Positions 23,940 to 33,190 are shown, counted from the stretch's first letter. The stretch is 64,000 nt of DNA from Planctomycetota bacterium (GCA_028289345.1 JANQQL010000015.1:310001-374000), one strand, 5' to 3'. The notes: generated from the sequence alone by a model not told the origin. Translations and numbers: made by a program.

Positions 23940-26897
23940 ATGGCGCCAAACGCAAAAGTCTTGGAAGCGCAAGCGCTCCTCGAGAAGCACATCAGTACCG
24001 AGGATCTCGCCGTCGGGTGCTTCAAGAAAGACGTGAGCAGTCCGAACTCCAAGCCTTTGACGGAACAGCTTGTCGATCTCCACGAATTCGGCCTGGTCAA
24101 AGAGTTGCTCGAGGAGCTCCGCCAACGCCCAGGATTGACGAGAAACCTGAAGGGCCACATCCGCAAACAGCACGGACTCTGCATGCGCGGGGAAGCCAGA
24201 GCAATCCTCGAAAGACAACACGGAACGGACGAGCTGTACGACCGATGCCTCAAGAAAGACCAGGATGACCCTCGGGCCAAACACTTCATTGAGGAGCTGC
24301 GAGAACACCGAGGGTTCGGGCTTGCGCGAGGATTGCTCGAGAAACTCCGAAAACGAAGCGACATCATTGACGAGCGAAAAGAGCTTGTCCGGCAACAGTA
24401 CGCGCTGAGCACGTACAAAGATCCCGACCTGCCGGCCAAAGATCGCCTGGATCGGGCGTTTCGGATTCTTTCCGACGAGCGCGACTTATCGCTTTGCAAG
24501 GACCCGGAGACTTTAGGGATCGCGGGAGCCATCGTTCGGCGCTACTGGAACCTCGACGGACAACGGACACACCTGGAGCGGGCCCTAAAGTACTACTCCC
24601 TTGGGCACGAACTGTCACGGAACGAGGAGGCCGTGGCACGCAAGGACCGGGGTTACACCGGAATCAACGCAGCGTTCCTCCTGGATCAACTAGCCTCGCT
24701 CAATCAGGAGAGCGGCTCCTGGCCCGGCGATCTCGCAAGACTTCAAGAGAACCCGCAAGAGCACGCCCGGAAGATTCGTGGCGAAGTCTTGGATCTCGTG
24801 GAACGCCATTTCCCCCCGGAGGATCCTTGGAGAAACGAATGGTGGGTCACCCACACTCGAATCGAAGCGTACTTCGGGTTGCGCGACTTCGCCAGAGCGA
24901 CCAAAGAGTTTGAGAACTACAACCAGCAGCACAAAGCAGCGGACTGGCAGGTGGAATCATCACTCAAGCAACTGGTCGGTTTGGCGAGGATCCACGGTTA
25001 TCTAGGCTCCGCCGGCGATACAACCACGAAGGCACAAGCGATGAAGTGCCTCGAGACAGTTCTTGGCAAACGAGATCCCAACCTCATTCTCGTCGCGGAC
25101 TACAAAGTCGGCTTGGCTCTGTCTGGCGGAGGATTGCGCGCGTCCTTCTACGAAATCGGCGTTCTGGCAGCACTTGCGGAGTACGATCTGCTGAGACATG
25201 TCCAAGTTCTCTCGACCGTCTCCGGGGGGTCCATTCTTGGCGCCCAGTACTATTTGCAATTGAAGAAGTTGTTGGATTCCACGCCCGACGGCGACTTGGA
25301 GAAATCAGACTACGTCCAGCTAGTCGAAGAACTTGCACGCTCATTCCTCAAGGGAGTCGAGCAGAACATTCGGACGCGAGTCATTCTGAATCCCATTGAA
25401 ACCGCGAGGATGTTCTTTACCAATCAATACTCGCGAACGCTTCGAGCCGGAGATCTCTACGACAGATTCTTGTACCGACACTTGCAGGGAGATCCTTCGG
25501 AGCCGGTGAAAATGCAAGACTTGCTGATCACGCCGGCCAAGAGGCCAGATTCCGAGGCCGAATCGGATCTGGATCGGGACCTGGGATTGGACAAGGAGAG
25601 CTTCTCCCCGAACGCCCAAAACTGGGAACGCGAAGCGAAGGTTCCCATCCTCGTGATCAATGCCACGACATTGAACACTGGCCACAACTGGCAGTTCACC
25701 GCCCGGTCCATGGGAGAGCCTCTCGTCGACCCTTTCATCGACGCGAATCCTCGTTTTCGTCGCATGAACTACACTGAGTTGGAACGCACTGCCGTCGCAA
25801 AGTACTCCCAGTTCCCCCTCGGTCACGCCGTGGCTGCCTCCGCATGCGTGCCCGGTCTGTTCGAGCCCCTGAAGCTCCGCGGGCTCTACGAAGACTCCCC
25901 GGAGGGCAAGACGACCGTCCGCCTCGTCGACGGTGGGGTGCACGACAACCAAGGAATCGCAAGCCTCCTGGAACAGGATTGCAACGTACTCATTGTCGCG
26001 GACGCCAGCGGTCAGATGCCTTTCGAGCACAATCCCAGCGAGAGCGCCCTCGGCAGTGTCCTCCGTAGCAATAGTGTCATGATGGCTCGAATCCGTGAGG
26101 CGCAATTCCAAGACGTCCGGGCTCAACGTGAGTCGGGGCGGCGGAAGGGATTCGCATTCATCCACATGAAGCAAGACCTTCACACTCCTCCCATCAACTG
26201 GGTCGAGTGCGCCGATCCCAAGAAGGAAGCGGAAGGAGGACGCGTCGACAAGTCTGGACTCACTTCGTATGGAATCCGAAAAACGGCCCAGGAGAAGATC
26301 GCGAAGATCCGTACCGACTTGGATTCCTTCAGCGAAATCGAAGCATTTTCGTTGATGTACAGTGGGTATCGAACCGCTCGCCACGTGATTCCCAAGACGA
26401 TCGATGCAGAACTTCGCGGCTCCCAAGAAACCCATGATTGGAAGTTTCTGAGCATTGCCCCTGCCCTGACCGGCAAGGTCGCCGCAACGAAAGACGAACG
26501 ACGGGTGGAGAAGCACCTGGAGATTGCTTCGCTGGCGGCGTTTCGAGTGTGGCGACTTGATCCGAAACTGATGCTTTTCGGCGTGGTCCTGCTCGCGATG
26601 GGAGCAATCGTGCTGTTTGGATGGAAGCAGGATCAAGATTGGACCCTTTTGACGGTCAACCAAGTCCGGTGGATCGTGGCCGGTGCCATCGGATCCATCG
26701 CTGCCGGCGCGGTCCTTGAGTCGGTCGCGGCTCGCTGGGTCAAGAACCTCATCCGCCCACGCGAACTCTTGACCCGAATCCTCTTCGGTGTCGGCCTGAG
26801 CATCTTCGGATCGATCGCCGCCTTAGTTCACCTGTCCGCTTTCGACGAACGGTTCAAGAAGATCGGCCGCTGGCGGACCTCGGGAGGAGACCGGTGA
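23940..26897 (+). CDS. Patatin-like phospholipase with DUF4071/TPR-like N-terminus and membrane helices
   Basis: A 985-residue protein, first of the three-gene locus. Residues about 8-75 and 82-152 are two copies of one helical module (ALLEKHISTEDL / AILERQHGTDEL; KELLEELRQRP / RGLLEKLRKRS). Next is a DUF4071/TRAFs-binding-like helical domain (about 155-380; ALSTYKDPDLPAKDRLDRA, GIAGAIVRRYW, GYTGINAAFLLDQLA), the type shared with animal ASK kinases. The patatin domain (about 388-690) has the oxyanion loop SGGGLRAS (about 394-400), the nucleophile in STVSGGS (about 426-432, T-x-S-x-G instead of G-x-S-x-G) and the Asp in VDGGVHDNQG (about 663). Three hydrophobic helices follow near residues 876-960. 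Patatins hydrolyse membrane lipids. Here this is probably a suicidal membrane-damaging effector (inference). Confidence 0.88.
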   Translation: MAPNAKVLEAQALLEKHISTEDLAVGCFKKDVSSPNSKPLTEQLVDLHEFGLVKELLEELRQRPGLTRNLKGHIRKQHGLCMRGEARAILERQHGTDELYDRCLKKDQDDPRAKHFIEELREHRGFGLARGLLEKLRKRSDIIDERKELVRQQYALSTYKDPDLPAKDRLDRAFRILSDERDLSLCKDPETLGIAGAIVRRYWNLDGQRTHLERALKYYSLGHELSRNEEAVARKDRGYTGINAAFLLDQLASLNQESGSWPGDLARLQENPQEHARKIRGEVLDLVERHFPPEDPWRNEWWVTHTRIEAYFGLRDFARATKEFENYNQQHKAADWQVESSLKQLVGLARIHGYLGSAGDTTTKAQAMKCLETVLGKRDPNLILVADYKVGLALSGGGLRASFYEIGVLAALAEYDLLRHVQVLSTVSGGSILGAQYYLQLKKLLDSTPDGDLEKSDYVQLVEELARSFLKGVEQNIRTRVILNPIETARMFFTNQYSRTLRAGDLYDRFLYRHLQGDPSEPVKMQDLLITPAKRPDSEAESDLDRDLGLDKESFSPNAQNWEREAKVPILVINATTLNTGHNWQFTARSMGEPLVDPFIDANPRFRRMNYTELERTAVAKYSQFPLGHAVAASACVPGLFEPLKLRGLYEDSPEGKTTVRLVDGGVHDNQGIASLLEQDCNVLIVADASGQMPFEHNPSESALGSVLRSNSVMMARIREAQFQDVRAQRESGRRKGFAFIHMKQDLHTPPINWVECADPKKEAEGGRVDKSGLTSYGIRKTAQEKIAKIRTDLDSFSEIEAFSLMYSGYRTARHVIPKTIDAELRGSQETHDWKFLSIAPALTGKVAATKDERRVEKHLEIASLAAFRVWRLDPKLMLFGVVLLAMGAIVLFGWKQDQDWTLLTVNQVRWIVAGAIGSIAAGAVLESVAARWVKNLIRPRELLTRILFGVGLSIFGSIAALVHLSAFDERFKKIGRWRTSGGDR

Positions 26898-27037
26898 ACG
26901 ATTGCCCGAACGCTTCATGATGAGCTGCGTCGCGAGTTGAGAGGAAGAGCAAACTCCCATCCGAATGCGCCAGCGGGGATGATTGCTAAAAGGTGACATT
27001 GCCTTCGAAACGGCACACTGTCCTCAGTAGGAAACCA

Positions 27038-28429
27038 ATGACCAAACCCCCAACCAGAGTGTTCCTCTCCTACGCCCAGGATTCGGCGGAGCGAATCGAT
27101 GCCGTTCGGCAGTTGGTCAAAGCGCTACGGAAGGCGGGTCAGGCGGTCGACGTCGACCAAGACTTCGGTGTCGGGGGCCCGGACGAATCCTGGACGACTT
27201 GGTGTGAGGCCATGGCGGCGGAGACCGAACGAGTGCTCCTCGTCACCAGCAAGTCCTACTACGACTGCTGGCTGGGCCGCTTCCCTCCCGGAACTCGCGA
27301 TGGAGCCACGTACGAGGCGAAGATTCTGGCCAACCGGGTGTACCAGGGTGGTTCGCGCATCGAGTTTCTGCGCGTGGTGTGGTTCGACGACGAAGATCGA
27401 ACCCACATTCCTCCACGCTTGCGTGGAATGCAGGACTACCACGGAACCAGAGACCTCGATGCCTTGATTTCATGGCTGGCAAACGGACACGAACCAAAAC
27501 GCTCCGCCGCCGCGAATCGTGCGATCTCGAAACCCACCGAGAACCCGTTCGTCGTCAACCGGGCGGTCACCCCGCCCCACTTCGTGGGTCGTGAGCTCGA
27601 GATTCGGGAATTCGAACGCTACCTGAGCTCCGGCGGAGGGATCTCCCTGGTCGGCGACGCGCGCATCGGTAAGTCGTCGTTGCTGCTTGCCTGGCTAAGT
27701 CACGCGGAGACTCAGAGTCATCCGGTGGTGTTGGTCGACACGCAGAAGCTCGATGGATTTTCCTGGCCGACGATTGTCAGCGCATTCACCGCCGGCGCCT
27801 GCAGCCCCAAGAACGATCAATGCGGCTCTGCCGACGAGGCTGCCAACTGGGTCGGGGGCTGGGTGGATCAACAATCGCGGAAGCCGGTTGTCTTGATCGA
27901 CGAGGCAGAAGCACTGGTCCGCGAGTTGGAGGTGCGATTCTTTGAACGACTGCGAGGAATGCTGGACCGGTTTTGCTTGGTCCTGGCAACGCGAGCAGAC
28001 TTACCAAGTCTGTTCCACAAACACCACGACACCACCTCTCCCTTGGGCAACCAGTGCATCACCGTCCAACTGGGCGCCCTGAAAGAATCGGAAGCTCAGG
28101 ATCTTGCCGAGCGAGCCGGAGAACACTCCGGCTGGCTGCGGTACTGGGCGGGCGCCCATCCGTACTTCCTGCAACTGCTGGGGGATTGCTGGTTCGTCTC
28201 TGCGGACGAATTCGCCGCCTTGCAGAAGCTTCGCGCCACGGCACGAGATCGACTAAGGGAGCAATGGAACCGACTCACTCCAGGACAACAACGGCGGCTT
28301 CGAGACGCGGCGGCCGGGTCGCGAACGCAGAGCAGATCGCTCTCCGACCGGGGACTGATGACAGAAGGAGGAGCCCCGTTCGGTGAAGTTCTCCGTTGGT
28401 GGATTCTCGAAGAGCTCGCGGATGATTGA
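27038..28429 (+). CDS. SEFIR-domain STAND-like ATPase
   Basis: A 463-residue two-domain protein. Residues 5-150 are a SEFIR domain, the TIR-related fold (TRVFLSYAQDSAERIDAVRQL, VDVDQDFGVGG, VLLVTSKSYYDCW, EAKI). After a linker, FVGRELEIREFERYL starts an AAA/STAND NTPase. It has Walker A GDARIGKSSLL (about 206-216) and Walker B KPVVLIDEAEAL (about 284-295), then a winged-helix-like end (SDRGLMTEGGAPFGEVLRWW). The ATG at 27038 is chosen; an in-frame GTG at 26993 is possible but adds 15 weak residues. It starts 140 bp after the patatin gene, and its stop overlaps the next gene. Likely role: nucleotide-dependent signalling in a defence or conflict response (inference). Confidence 0.87.
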   Translation: MTKPPTRVFLSYAQDSAERIDAVRQLVKALRKAGQAVDVDQDFGVGGPDESWTTWCEAMAAETERVLLVTSKSYYDCWLGRFPPGTRDGATYEAKILANRVYQGGSRIEFLRVVWFDDEDRTHIPPRLRGMQDYHGTRDLDALISWLANGHEPKRSAAANRAISKPTENPFVVNRAVTPPHFVGRELEIREFERYLSSGGGISLVGDARIGKSSLLLAWLSHAETQSHPVVLVDTQKLDGFSWPTIVSAFTAGACSPKNDQCGSADEAANWVGGWVDQQSRKPVVLIDEAEALVRELEVRFFERLRGMLDRFCLVLATRADLPSLFHKHHDTTSPLGNQCITVQLGALKESEAQDLAERAGEHSGWLRYWAGAHPYFLQLLGDCWFVSADEFAALQKLRATARDRLREQWNRLTPGQQRRLRDAAAGSRTQSRSLSDRGLMTEGGAPFGEVLRWWILEELADD

Positions 28430-30704
28430 AGACAATGAAACCCGAGGCCCTCATTCCGCTATGCCTGTTTTCGGGCGATTCGCGTGGATGTTCTTCATGC
28501 AGCCGATCACACTTCATCACCGACTCCGGGAGTGTGGGGTGGTGCACGATGGTCTCCTCTGGAAATTGATTCAGAAATCACGCGCAGGGCATGACAACAC
28601 CACAACCTATCTTCACCAACTGAGCTTCGTGTTGCTGCTCCTGATGCCCATCTTGACGATCGGCTTGAGTGGTCTCGCCGCTCTCGCTGGACTCGAAGTT
28701 GACTGGTCCACGGTCGGGTTCGGGGCTGGGTTCGGGATCGCGGTCGGGGTTGCGCTCGGGGTTGCGCTCGGGGTCGACATAGGGATCCCGTTCGGGGTCG
28801 CGTCCGGCGCCGCGGTCGCGCTCGCGAACGGGGTCGCGGACGCGGTCACGGACGCGAACGCGCTGGAAGTCGTTGTCGGGATCGCGGGCGGGGTCGGGTT
28901 CGGATTCGGGGTCGGGGTTTCGTTCGGGGTTTCGTTCGGGGTCGCGATCGGGGCCATTATGGGGGCCGCAATCACGTTCGGGATCAGCGTAGCGTTCTGG
29001 GCCGCGGTCGAGTTCAGGGTCGGGGTCACGGTCGGGTTCGGGGTCGGGGTCGCGGTCGGGACTCTGCGCCTCTGCGCTTGGCCCATCGAGTTCGTTGGTT
29101 GGGTCGCTGGCATCGGCATTTCTCGGTTGGGTTGGCTCTCGAGCCCACTCAAGGCTCTACCGTTTCGGTTCCACGAACTCTCGTACCTCCCGTTTCCGGG
29201 GGTGCGAACCACGATGGTGGAGGCCGCGGCACGGGAGCCCGACGAGCTTGCCCGCGCCTTGCAGCAAGCCTCTCGAGCTCCGGGCCAGCGAGGCACCGTC
29301 GCTCGGGTGATCGCAGAGTTGTGGGCGCGAGACCTCCAAGGTTTCGCGGAAAGTGAGAACTGGGAATCGGCAGCGCAACTGCAAAGCCGGTGGCTTCCCA
29401 ACGAAGCCACCGCACCGGGGTGTTTGCTCCACTTCCGGGACGTTGGCCGTCATGCAAGAGCCGCCGTGAAAGCTCGATCGGTCTCCAAGCAAGTCGAGTG
29501 GTGGACCGAAGCGCTCGCGACCTTGGACCCCAAGAATCTCCCCGCTCCCAAACCCAAGGATCGCCTCGAGATGGCGTTCGTTCGCTATCACCTCGAGGCA
29601 GTGACAAAGCCCTGGCAACGAGTCTTGGAGCGAAACCTGCAAGCGGCCCGCACCAAAAGCGAGGGCCTCCTGCCCAATCCGTTCAACTACTCCTCAAACC
29701 CGTTGGACCCGGATCAAGACCAAGCTGTGTTTCGGGGAAGAGAGTCGAGCATCTCGGAACTTCAATCCCTGCTGACCCATCCAGGCACCGCCCTCGCCGT
29801 GATCGGCCCGCGACGCACCGGAAAGTCCTCGCTCTTGAGAATGCTTCCGGTCCTGGTGCCCTCCGATCTGTTCGTCTACGTGGACCTTCAAGACAACCCG
29901 GTGGACAATCCCTCCCGCTTCTACCAAGCGCTGGACACTCGGCTGTCCCAGGCCGTTCATCAAGAGCGCACGCTCGATCTACCTCGCCTCGGCAGCCGGT
30001 CGACTCCCGAAGGAGTCGCCGAATGGTTGCAGGAACTCGACACTGCAGCAACACGGCACCGAATCGTCTTCTGCATCGATGAGTACGAGCGCCTCGACAA
30101 GCTGTGGCCTGGGGATGAGCGAAGCTTGCTCCAGTTCCTGGGTTTGATGCGGGCGACCATTCAACATCGAAAGCGGGTCCGCATCTTGTTGGCCGGCGCG
30201 GCGTCTCCCGAGGACTTGGGGGCACTGTGGACGGACCATTTTCTTGGAGTTCAGGAAGTGCGTCTGGACTTCCTGAACCAACACCAGTCCATCGGACTCA
30301 TCACAAAGCCAGAACCTCGCTTTCCGGACGCTGCGGTTCCGACAGAGATCGCAGAGGAAATCTTCAAAGCAACCGCGGGGCAACCCTACCTGCTACAGCT
30401 TTTCGGATTTTTCTTGGTCGACCGACTGAACCAAGAAGAGCGAAAGGTCGCGACTCAGGAAGATTTCACCGAAGTTGCGCGCACGGTTCTCAAGAGCGCC
30501 AAGAACTACTTCGCCGAAGCTCACCAAGCCGGCCCCACCGATGTGGGTCGCTCCCTTGACCAACTAGCTCTTGACCAGACTCCGGAGTGGACGGGCGCCA
30601 CCCGTCGCTGGATGCGGAAACGCGGCTTGATCGACCAAAGCAACCAGATTCGAGTCCCGCTCTTCAAGCAGTGGCTCAACCAGCGGTTGGCCGACGAACA
30701 GTGA
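28422..30704 (+). CDS. Membrane STAND-like ATPase with glycine-rich repeat membrane segment
   Basis: A 760-residue protein translationally coupled to the SEFIR gene (8-bp overlap, ATGATTGA). After about 60 soluble residues comes a hydrophobic helix (about 63-85, LSFVLLLLMPILTIGLSG). Then about 125 residues repeat G-x-[AVSF]-[FLIV]-G-V-like units (GVGFGFGVGVSFGVSFGVAIG), ending near residue 215. The following soluble region includes FRGRESSISELQSLL, Walker A GPRRTGKSSLL (about 460-470), Walker B IVFCIDEYERL (about 548-558) and a winged-helix end (RGLIDQSNQIRVPLFKQWLN). The ATPase and C-terminus resemble those of the SEFIR protein. The glycine-zipper-like membrane segment suggests an oligomeric channel or pore controlled by the ATPase (inference). 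Confidence 0.85.
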   Translation: MIEDNETRGPHSAMPVFGRFAWMFFMQPITLHHRLRECGVVHDGLLWKLIQKSRAGHDNTTTYLHQLSFVLLLLMPILTIGLSGLAALAGLEVDWSTVGFGAGFGIAVGVALGVALGVDIGIPFGVASGAAVALANGVADAVTDANALEVVVGIAGGVGFGFGVGVSFGVSFGVAIGAIMGAAITFGISVAFWAAVEFRVGVTVGFGVGVAVGTLRLCAWPIEFVGWVAGIGISRLGWLSSPLKALPFRFHELSYLPFPGVRTTMVEAAAREPDELARALQQASRAPGQRGTVARVIAELWARDLQGFAESENWESAAQLQSRWLPNEATAPGCLLHFRDVGRHARAAVKARSVSKQVEWWTEALATLDPKNLPAPKPKDRLEMAFVRYHLEAVTKPWQRVLERNLQAARTKSEGLLPNPFNYSSNPLDPDQDQAVFRGRESSISELQSLLTHPGTALAVIGPRRTGKSSLLRMLPVLVPSDLFVYVDLQDNPVDNPSRFYQALDTRLSQAVHQERTLDLPRLGSRSTPEGVAEWLQELDTAATRHRIVFCIDEYERLDKLWPGDERSLLQFLGLMRATIQHRKRVRILLAGAASPEDLGALWTDHFLGVQEVRLDFLNQHQSIGLITKPEPRFPDAAVPTEIAEEIFKATAGQPYLLQLFGFFLVDRLNQEERKVATQEDFTEVARTVLKSAKNYFAEAHQAGPTDVGRSLDQLALDQTPEWTGATRRWMRKRGLIDQSNQIRVPLFKQWLNQRLADEQ
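28690..29070 (+). repeat. Degenerate hexamer/12-mer DNA repeat encoding the glycine-rich membrane segment
   Basis: A GGGGTC/GGGTTC-dominated stretch with exact tandem 12-mers: GGGGTTGCGCTC twice near 28745-28768 and GGGGTTTCGTTC twice at about 28914-28937. Glycine is almost always GGG here, unlike the GGC/GGA mix of neighbouring genes. This points to growth by slippage or strong selection on the repeat. The opposite strand is also open and encodes a Thr/Pro/Asn-rich string, which is a by-product. Confidence 0.8.
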
Positions 30705-30720
30705 CGGCGACCGGTCGCCG
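30705..30720. other. Perfect 16-bp palindrome after the membrane ATPase gene
   Basis: CGGCGACCGGTCGCCG begins at the base after the stop codon, in the 127-bp space between convergent genes. It could be part of a transcription-ending hairpin or a protein-binding site. There is no U-tract. Confidence 0.3.
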
Positions 30721-30831
30721 GACCGTGAGGACTCCTTCGCTCCGCAAACGTCAGTGAGCGGCGACAGGCAAAGGGTCGAGAGAAGTAACAACTTGCAAAA
30801 GGCGATGACCCGACCCGAGAACCGACCACCT

Positions 30832-33003
30832 CTACTTCGAAGCAGGAAACACCCGATCCAACTCCGGCGGCCCCTCCTCTTGCGCGATCTCCGGCAAGGT
30901 AATCAATCCCACCCAGTCCTGGTCCCAATCCGACGGCGGCGCTCCAATCGCCTGCCGTCCCTCCCCCTGGACGGTCAGCTTCGAGCCGCGCTGCAAGGGT
31001 CCCCCGTTGCGCGGGTCGTACCAATAGATCTCGAACTCTTGGTCGCTGAAGCTCTGTAGGTTCAGCTCTCGGTCCGTCACCTGACTTCGCAAGTGCACCA
31101 CATACGCCTGGCCCGGATGGGCCAAACAGAGGTTTGCACTGCCCGTGATCAGGGAATGATCGGGGAACATCTCCCAGAACGGCACGTGGCTCTGAAAGAA
31201 GTCGAGGGCGATGTGAGTGAGCCGCCACATGTTGTCGCGGCTACGCCAGTCTTCGCAGTCGAGGTCGTCGTTCGGGTACTGGTAGCCGAAGTACCACTCG
31301 GCCCCGGCACCACCGTTCATCAAGTTGCCCCACAGGGCTTCGAGGCGCGGAACTTCGTGGTCAAAGTCCACGGAGTCGGGCACCACCCCATCGGTGGCGG
31401 GCCCGAACTCGTCCAGGGTCACAACCCATGGCTTGCCATCCTCCGCCGACTGCTCCACCCAGCGCAGGGTCTGGTCTCCCGTGAACTCGATGTTGGACAT
31501 CTGCAAGGACGCGCCGCCAAGAGCCCCTTCTTCCAAGAGCGGCACGTACACGTCGTCTTTGTCATTGTTGAACGTGTGCACGACGATCAAATGGTTGTAG
31601 ATGTCGAGCTCATGGATGTACTCCTCGTAGTCGAGGAGCTGCTCGATGGTGTTCGAGGTCTCTTCGCCCAGGTTCCACGTAAGCGCCGGATGGTGGGCGA
31701 AGCGAGCGATGAGCTCCCGGAAGTAAAGTTTGCGAAAGAAGCCGAGTTCTCCGTCGTCCAGCAAGTGATCGTTTTCGGTCTCTTGCAACACCACGTGCAG
31801 CATCAAGCCGATCCGGGTCATGTGTTGAAACACGCGCTCCCACTGGTCGAGCTTACTGCAGTCATAGCGCGCGAGTTGAAACGGCAGCACCCACGGCCAC
31901 ACATCGTTGCCGTCCCCGTTGACGTTCATGGTGAGGAAATACACGGCGTTCATGCCGCGATCCGCCAGGTAGTTCAGCGCCCCGAAGATGTTGCGCCCTT
32001 TCTCCCCTTGCCAGGTGGGCCCGCCGAACAAGTCGTAGTCCGCCGCGTGGGGAGCGTACTGATGAGTCGCGGTGGTGTTGTCGAACTCGGCGTAGGCGAG
32101 GAAGTTCTCCGGGCTATTGGCCGCGCCCTTCACGAAGGACTCGCCGCTACCGGCAAAGCGAAGGTAGTGCTCTCCCACGTACTGGAGCCAGCCCTTCCCT
32201 CGGAAATCCCTCCCCGTCTTGTTGGAGCGCCGCACCTCGAACGACCCATGAGCTCCGTCGAACCCGGCACTCGTGCCCGCCACAAAGTCGAGTTCCACGG
32301 CCACGTCGGTGCCGGTTTGGAACTGGGCCCAGTAGTGCCACGTCCCTTCTTTGTTCGGAGAGAAGTGCGCCCGCCAGCGATCTCCACTACTGGCGCTGGT
32401 TTCCGCGGCGTCGCCGTCCGCTGCAAAGTACCCGGGGATGCGATACGACGTGCCACTTTCTGGATGCAGGAAGTAGACGAAGAGTCGGTTGTCTCGGAAC
32501 ACCACCGGGTTGCCGGTCTCCATCCCCTGCACCCCAGAAAACGTCGTCGTGACTTTGTGCCACTTGCGCTTCACTCCGGTCACTTCCGCCTGTTGCTCCC
32601 CGCTGACGGAAAACACCAGGACGTCATCGGAAGCCGTCACGCCCTTGTCATCCTCGACGACGAATTCGAATCGATAGAGACCGGTGGGGGGACGCACGAT
32701 GGTGAGTCGGTTGGTCGAAGTGCCGAGCAACTGAGCGGGCGGCCCGTCCCGCTGGATCCATTCGACCCGACGAACGGTTCCGTCAAGGTCTTGGGGCTTG
32801 CCGACCAAAGTGATGCTGCGATCGAGAGTGGTGACCACTCGATCGCCCCCTGCATCGCTGGTCGGCGGACGATTTTGAGAAACCGCTAGACGATCCTGTT
32901 CACTGCGGGACCCGCCGAAGCCGGCAGCCATCAGCGAAATCAGAACGAGAGCCCGAGTTCTCCTCCTCGGACCAGAATCACGGCGCGCAGCGTGACCAGT
33001 CAT
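30832..33003 (-). CDS. Secreted DUF5060/DUF4038-type glycoside hydrolase-like protein
   Basis: A 723-residue exported protein. After a signal peptide (about residues 16-35) comes a PKD-like domain (about 45-130; DAGGDRVVTTLDRSITLVG). A DUF5060-like beta-sandwich follows (about 140-265; NPVVFRDNRLFVYFLHPE, THYWAQF-like). A TIM-barrel region (about 290-600) contains ALTWNLGEET, with a Glu at a typical acid/base position, and VVTLDEFGP, with a Glu at a nucleophile-like position. The last about 100 residues (GQAYVVHLRS, EIYWYDPRNGG) fit the small C-terminal domain seen in such putative glycosidases. The substrate is unknown. It is convergent with the membrane ATPase gene. The start is ATG 33003. 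Confidence 0.8.
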   Translation of the reverse strand: MTGHAARRDSGPRRRTRALVLISLMAAGFGGSRSEQDRLAVSQNRPPTSDAGGDRVVTTLDRSITLVGKPQDLDGTVRRVEWIQRDGPPAQLLGTSTNRLTIVRPPTGLYRFEFVVEDDKGVTASDDVLVFSVSGEQQAEVTGVKRKWHKVTTTFSGVQGMETGNPVVFRDNRLFVYFLHPESGTSYRIPGYFAADGDAAETSASSGDRWRAHFSPNKEGTWHYWAQFQTGTDVAVELDFVAGTSAGFDGAHGSFEVRRSNKTGRDFRGKGWLQYVGEHYLRFAGSGESFVKGAANSPENFLAYAEFDNTTATHQYAPHAADYDLFGGPTWQGEKGRNIFGALNYLADRGMNAVYFLTMNVNGDGNDVWPWVLPFQLARYDCSKLDQWERVFQHMTRIGLMLHVVLQETENDHLLDDGELGFFRKLYFRELIARFAHHPALTWNLGEETSNTIEQLLDYEEYIHELDIYNHLIVVHTFNNDKDDVYVPLLEEGALGGASLQMSNIEFTGDQTLRWVEQSAEDGKPWVVTLDEFGPATDGVVPDSVDFDHEVPRLEALWGNLMNGGAGAEWYFGYQYPNDDLDCEDWRSRDNMWRLTHIALDFFQSHVPFWEMFPDHSLITGSANLCLAHPGQAYVVHLRSQVTDRELNLQSFSDQEFEIYWYDPRNGGPLQRGSKLTVQGEGRQAIGAPPSDWDQDWVGLITLPEIAQEEGPPELDRVFPASK

Positions 33004-33190
33004 GTATCCGGGACCTGCAAGTCGTCTTCGAGAATGGTGGAGCAGACTCCGACCCGTCGTGTTCCTGGCGCGACACGACCCAAGTCTTCGCTTCTAGCTC
33101 AGCTTTTCCCTCGGCCAACCCGTTTTCCGAAACAGGCCCCCGAGCACGGAGGAACGCGGAGAAATCCGTGGAGCGAGCGGCAGCTCTGGT

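Noticed and set aside
28613..29410. Open frame on the minus strand encoding a Thr/Pro/Asn-rich repeat string
   Set aside because: It is the complement of the glycine-rich repeat of the membrane ATPase, with no ribosome-binding site; an artefact of the repetitive DNA.
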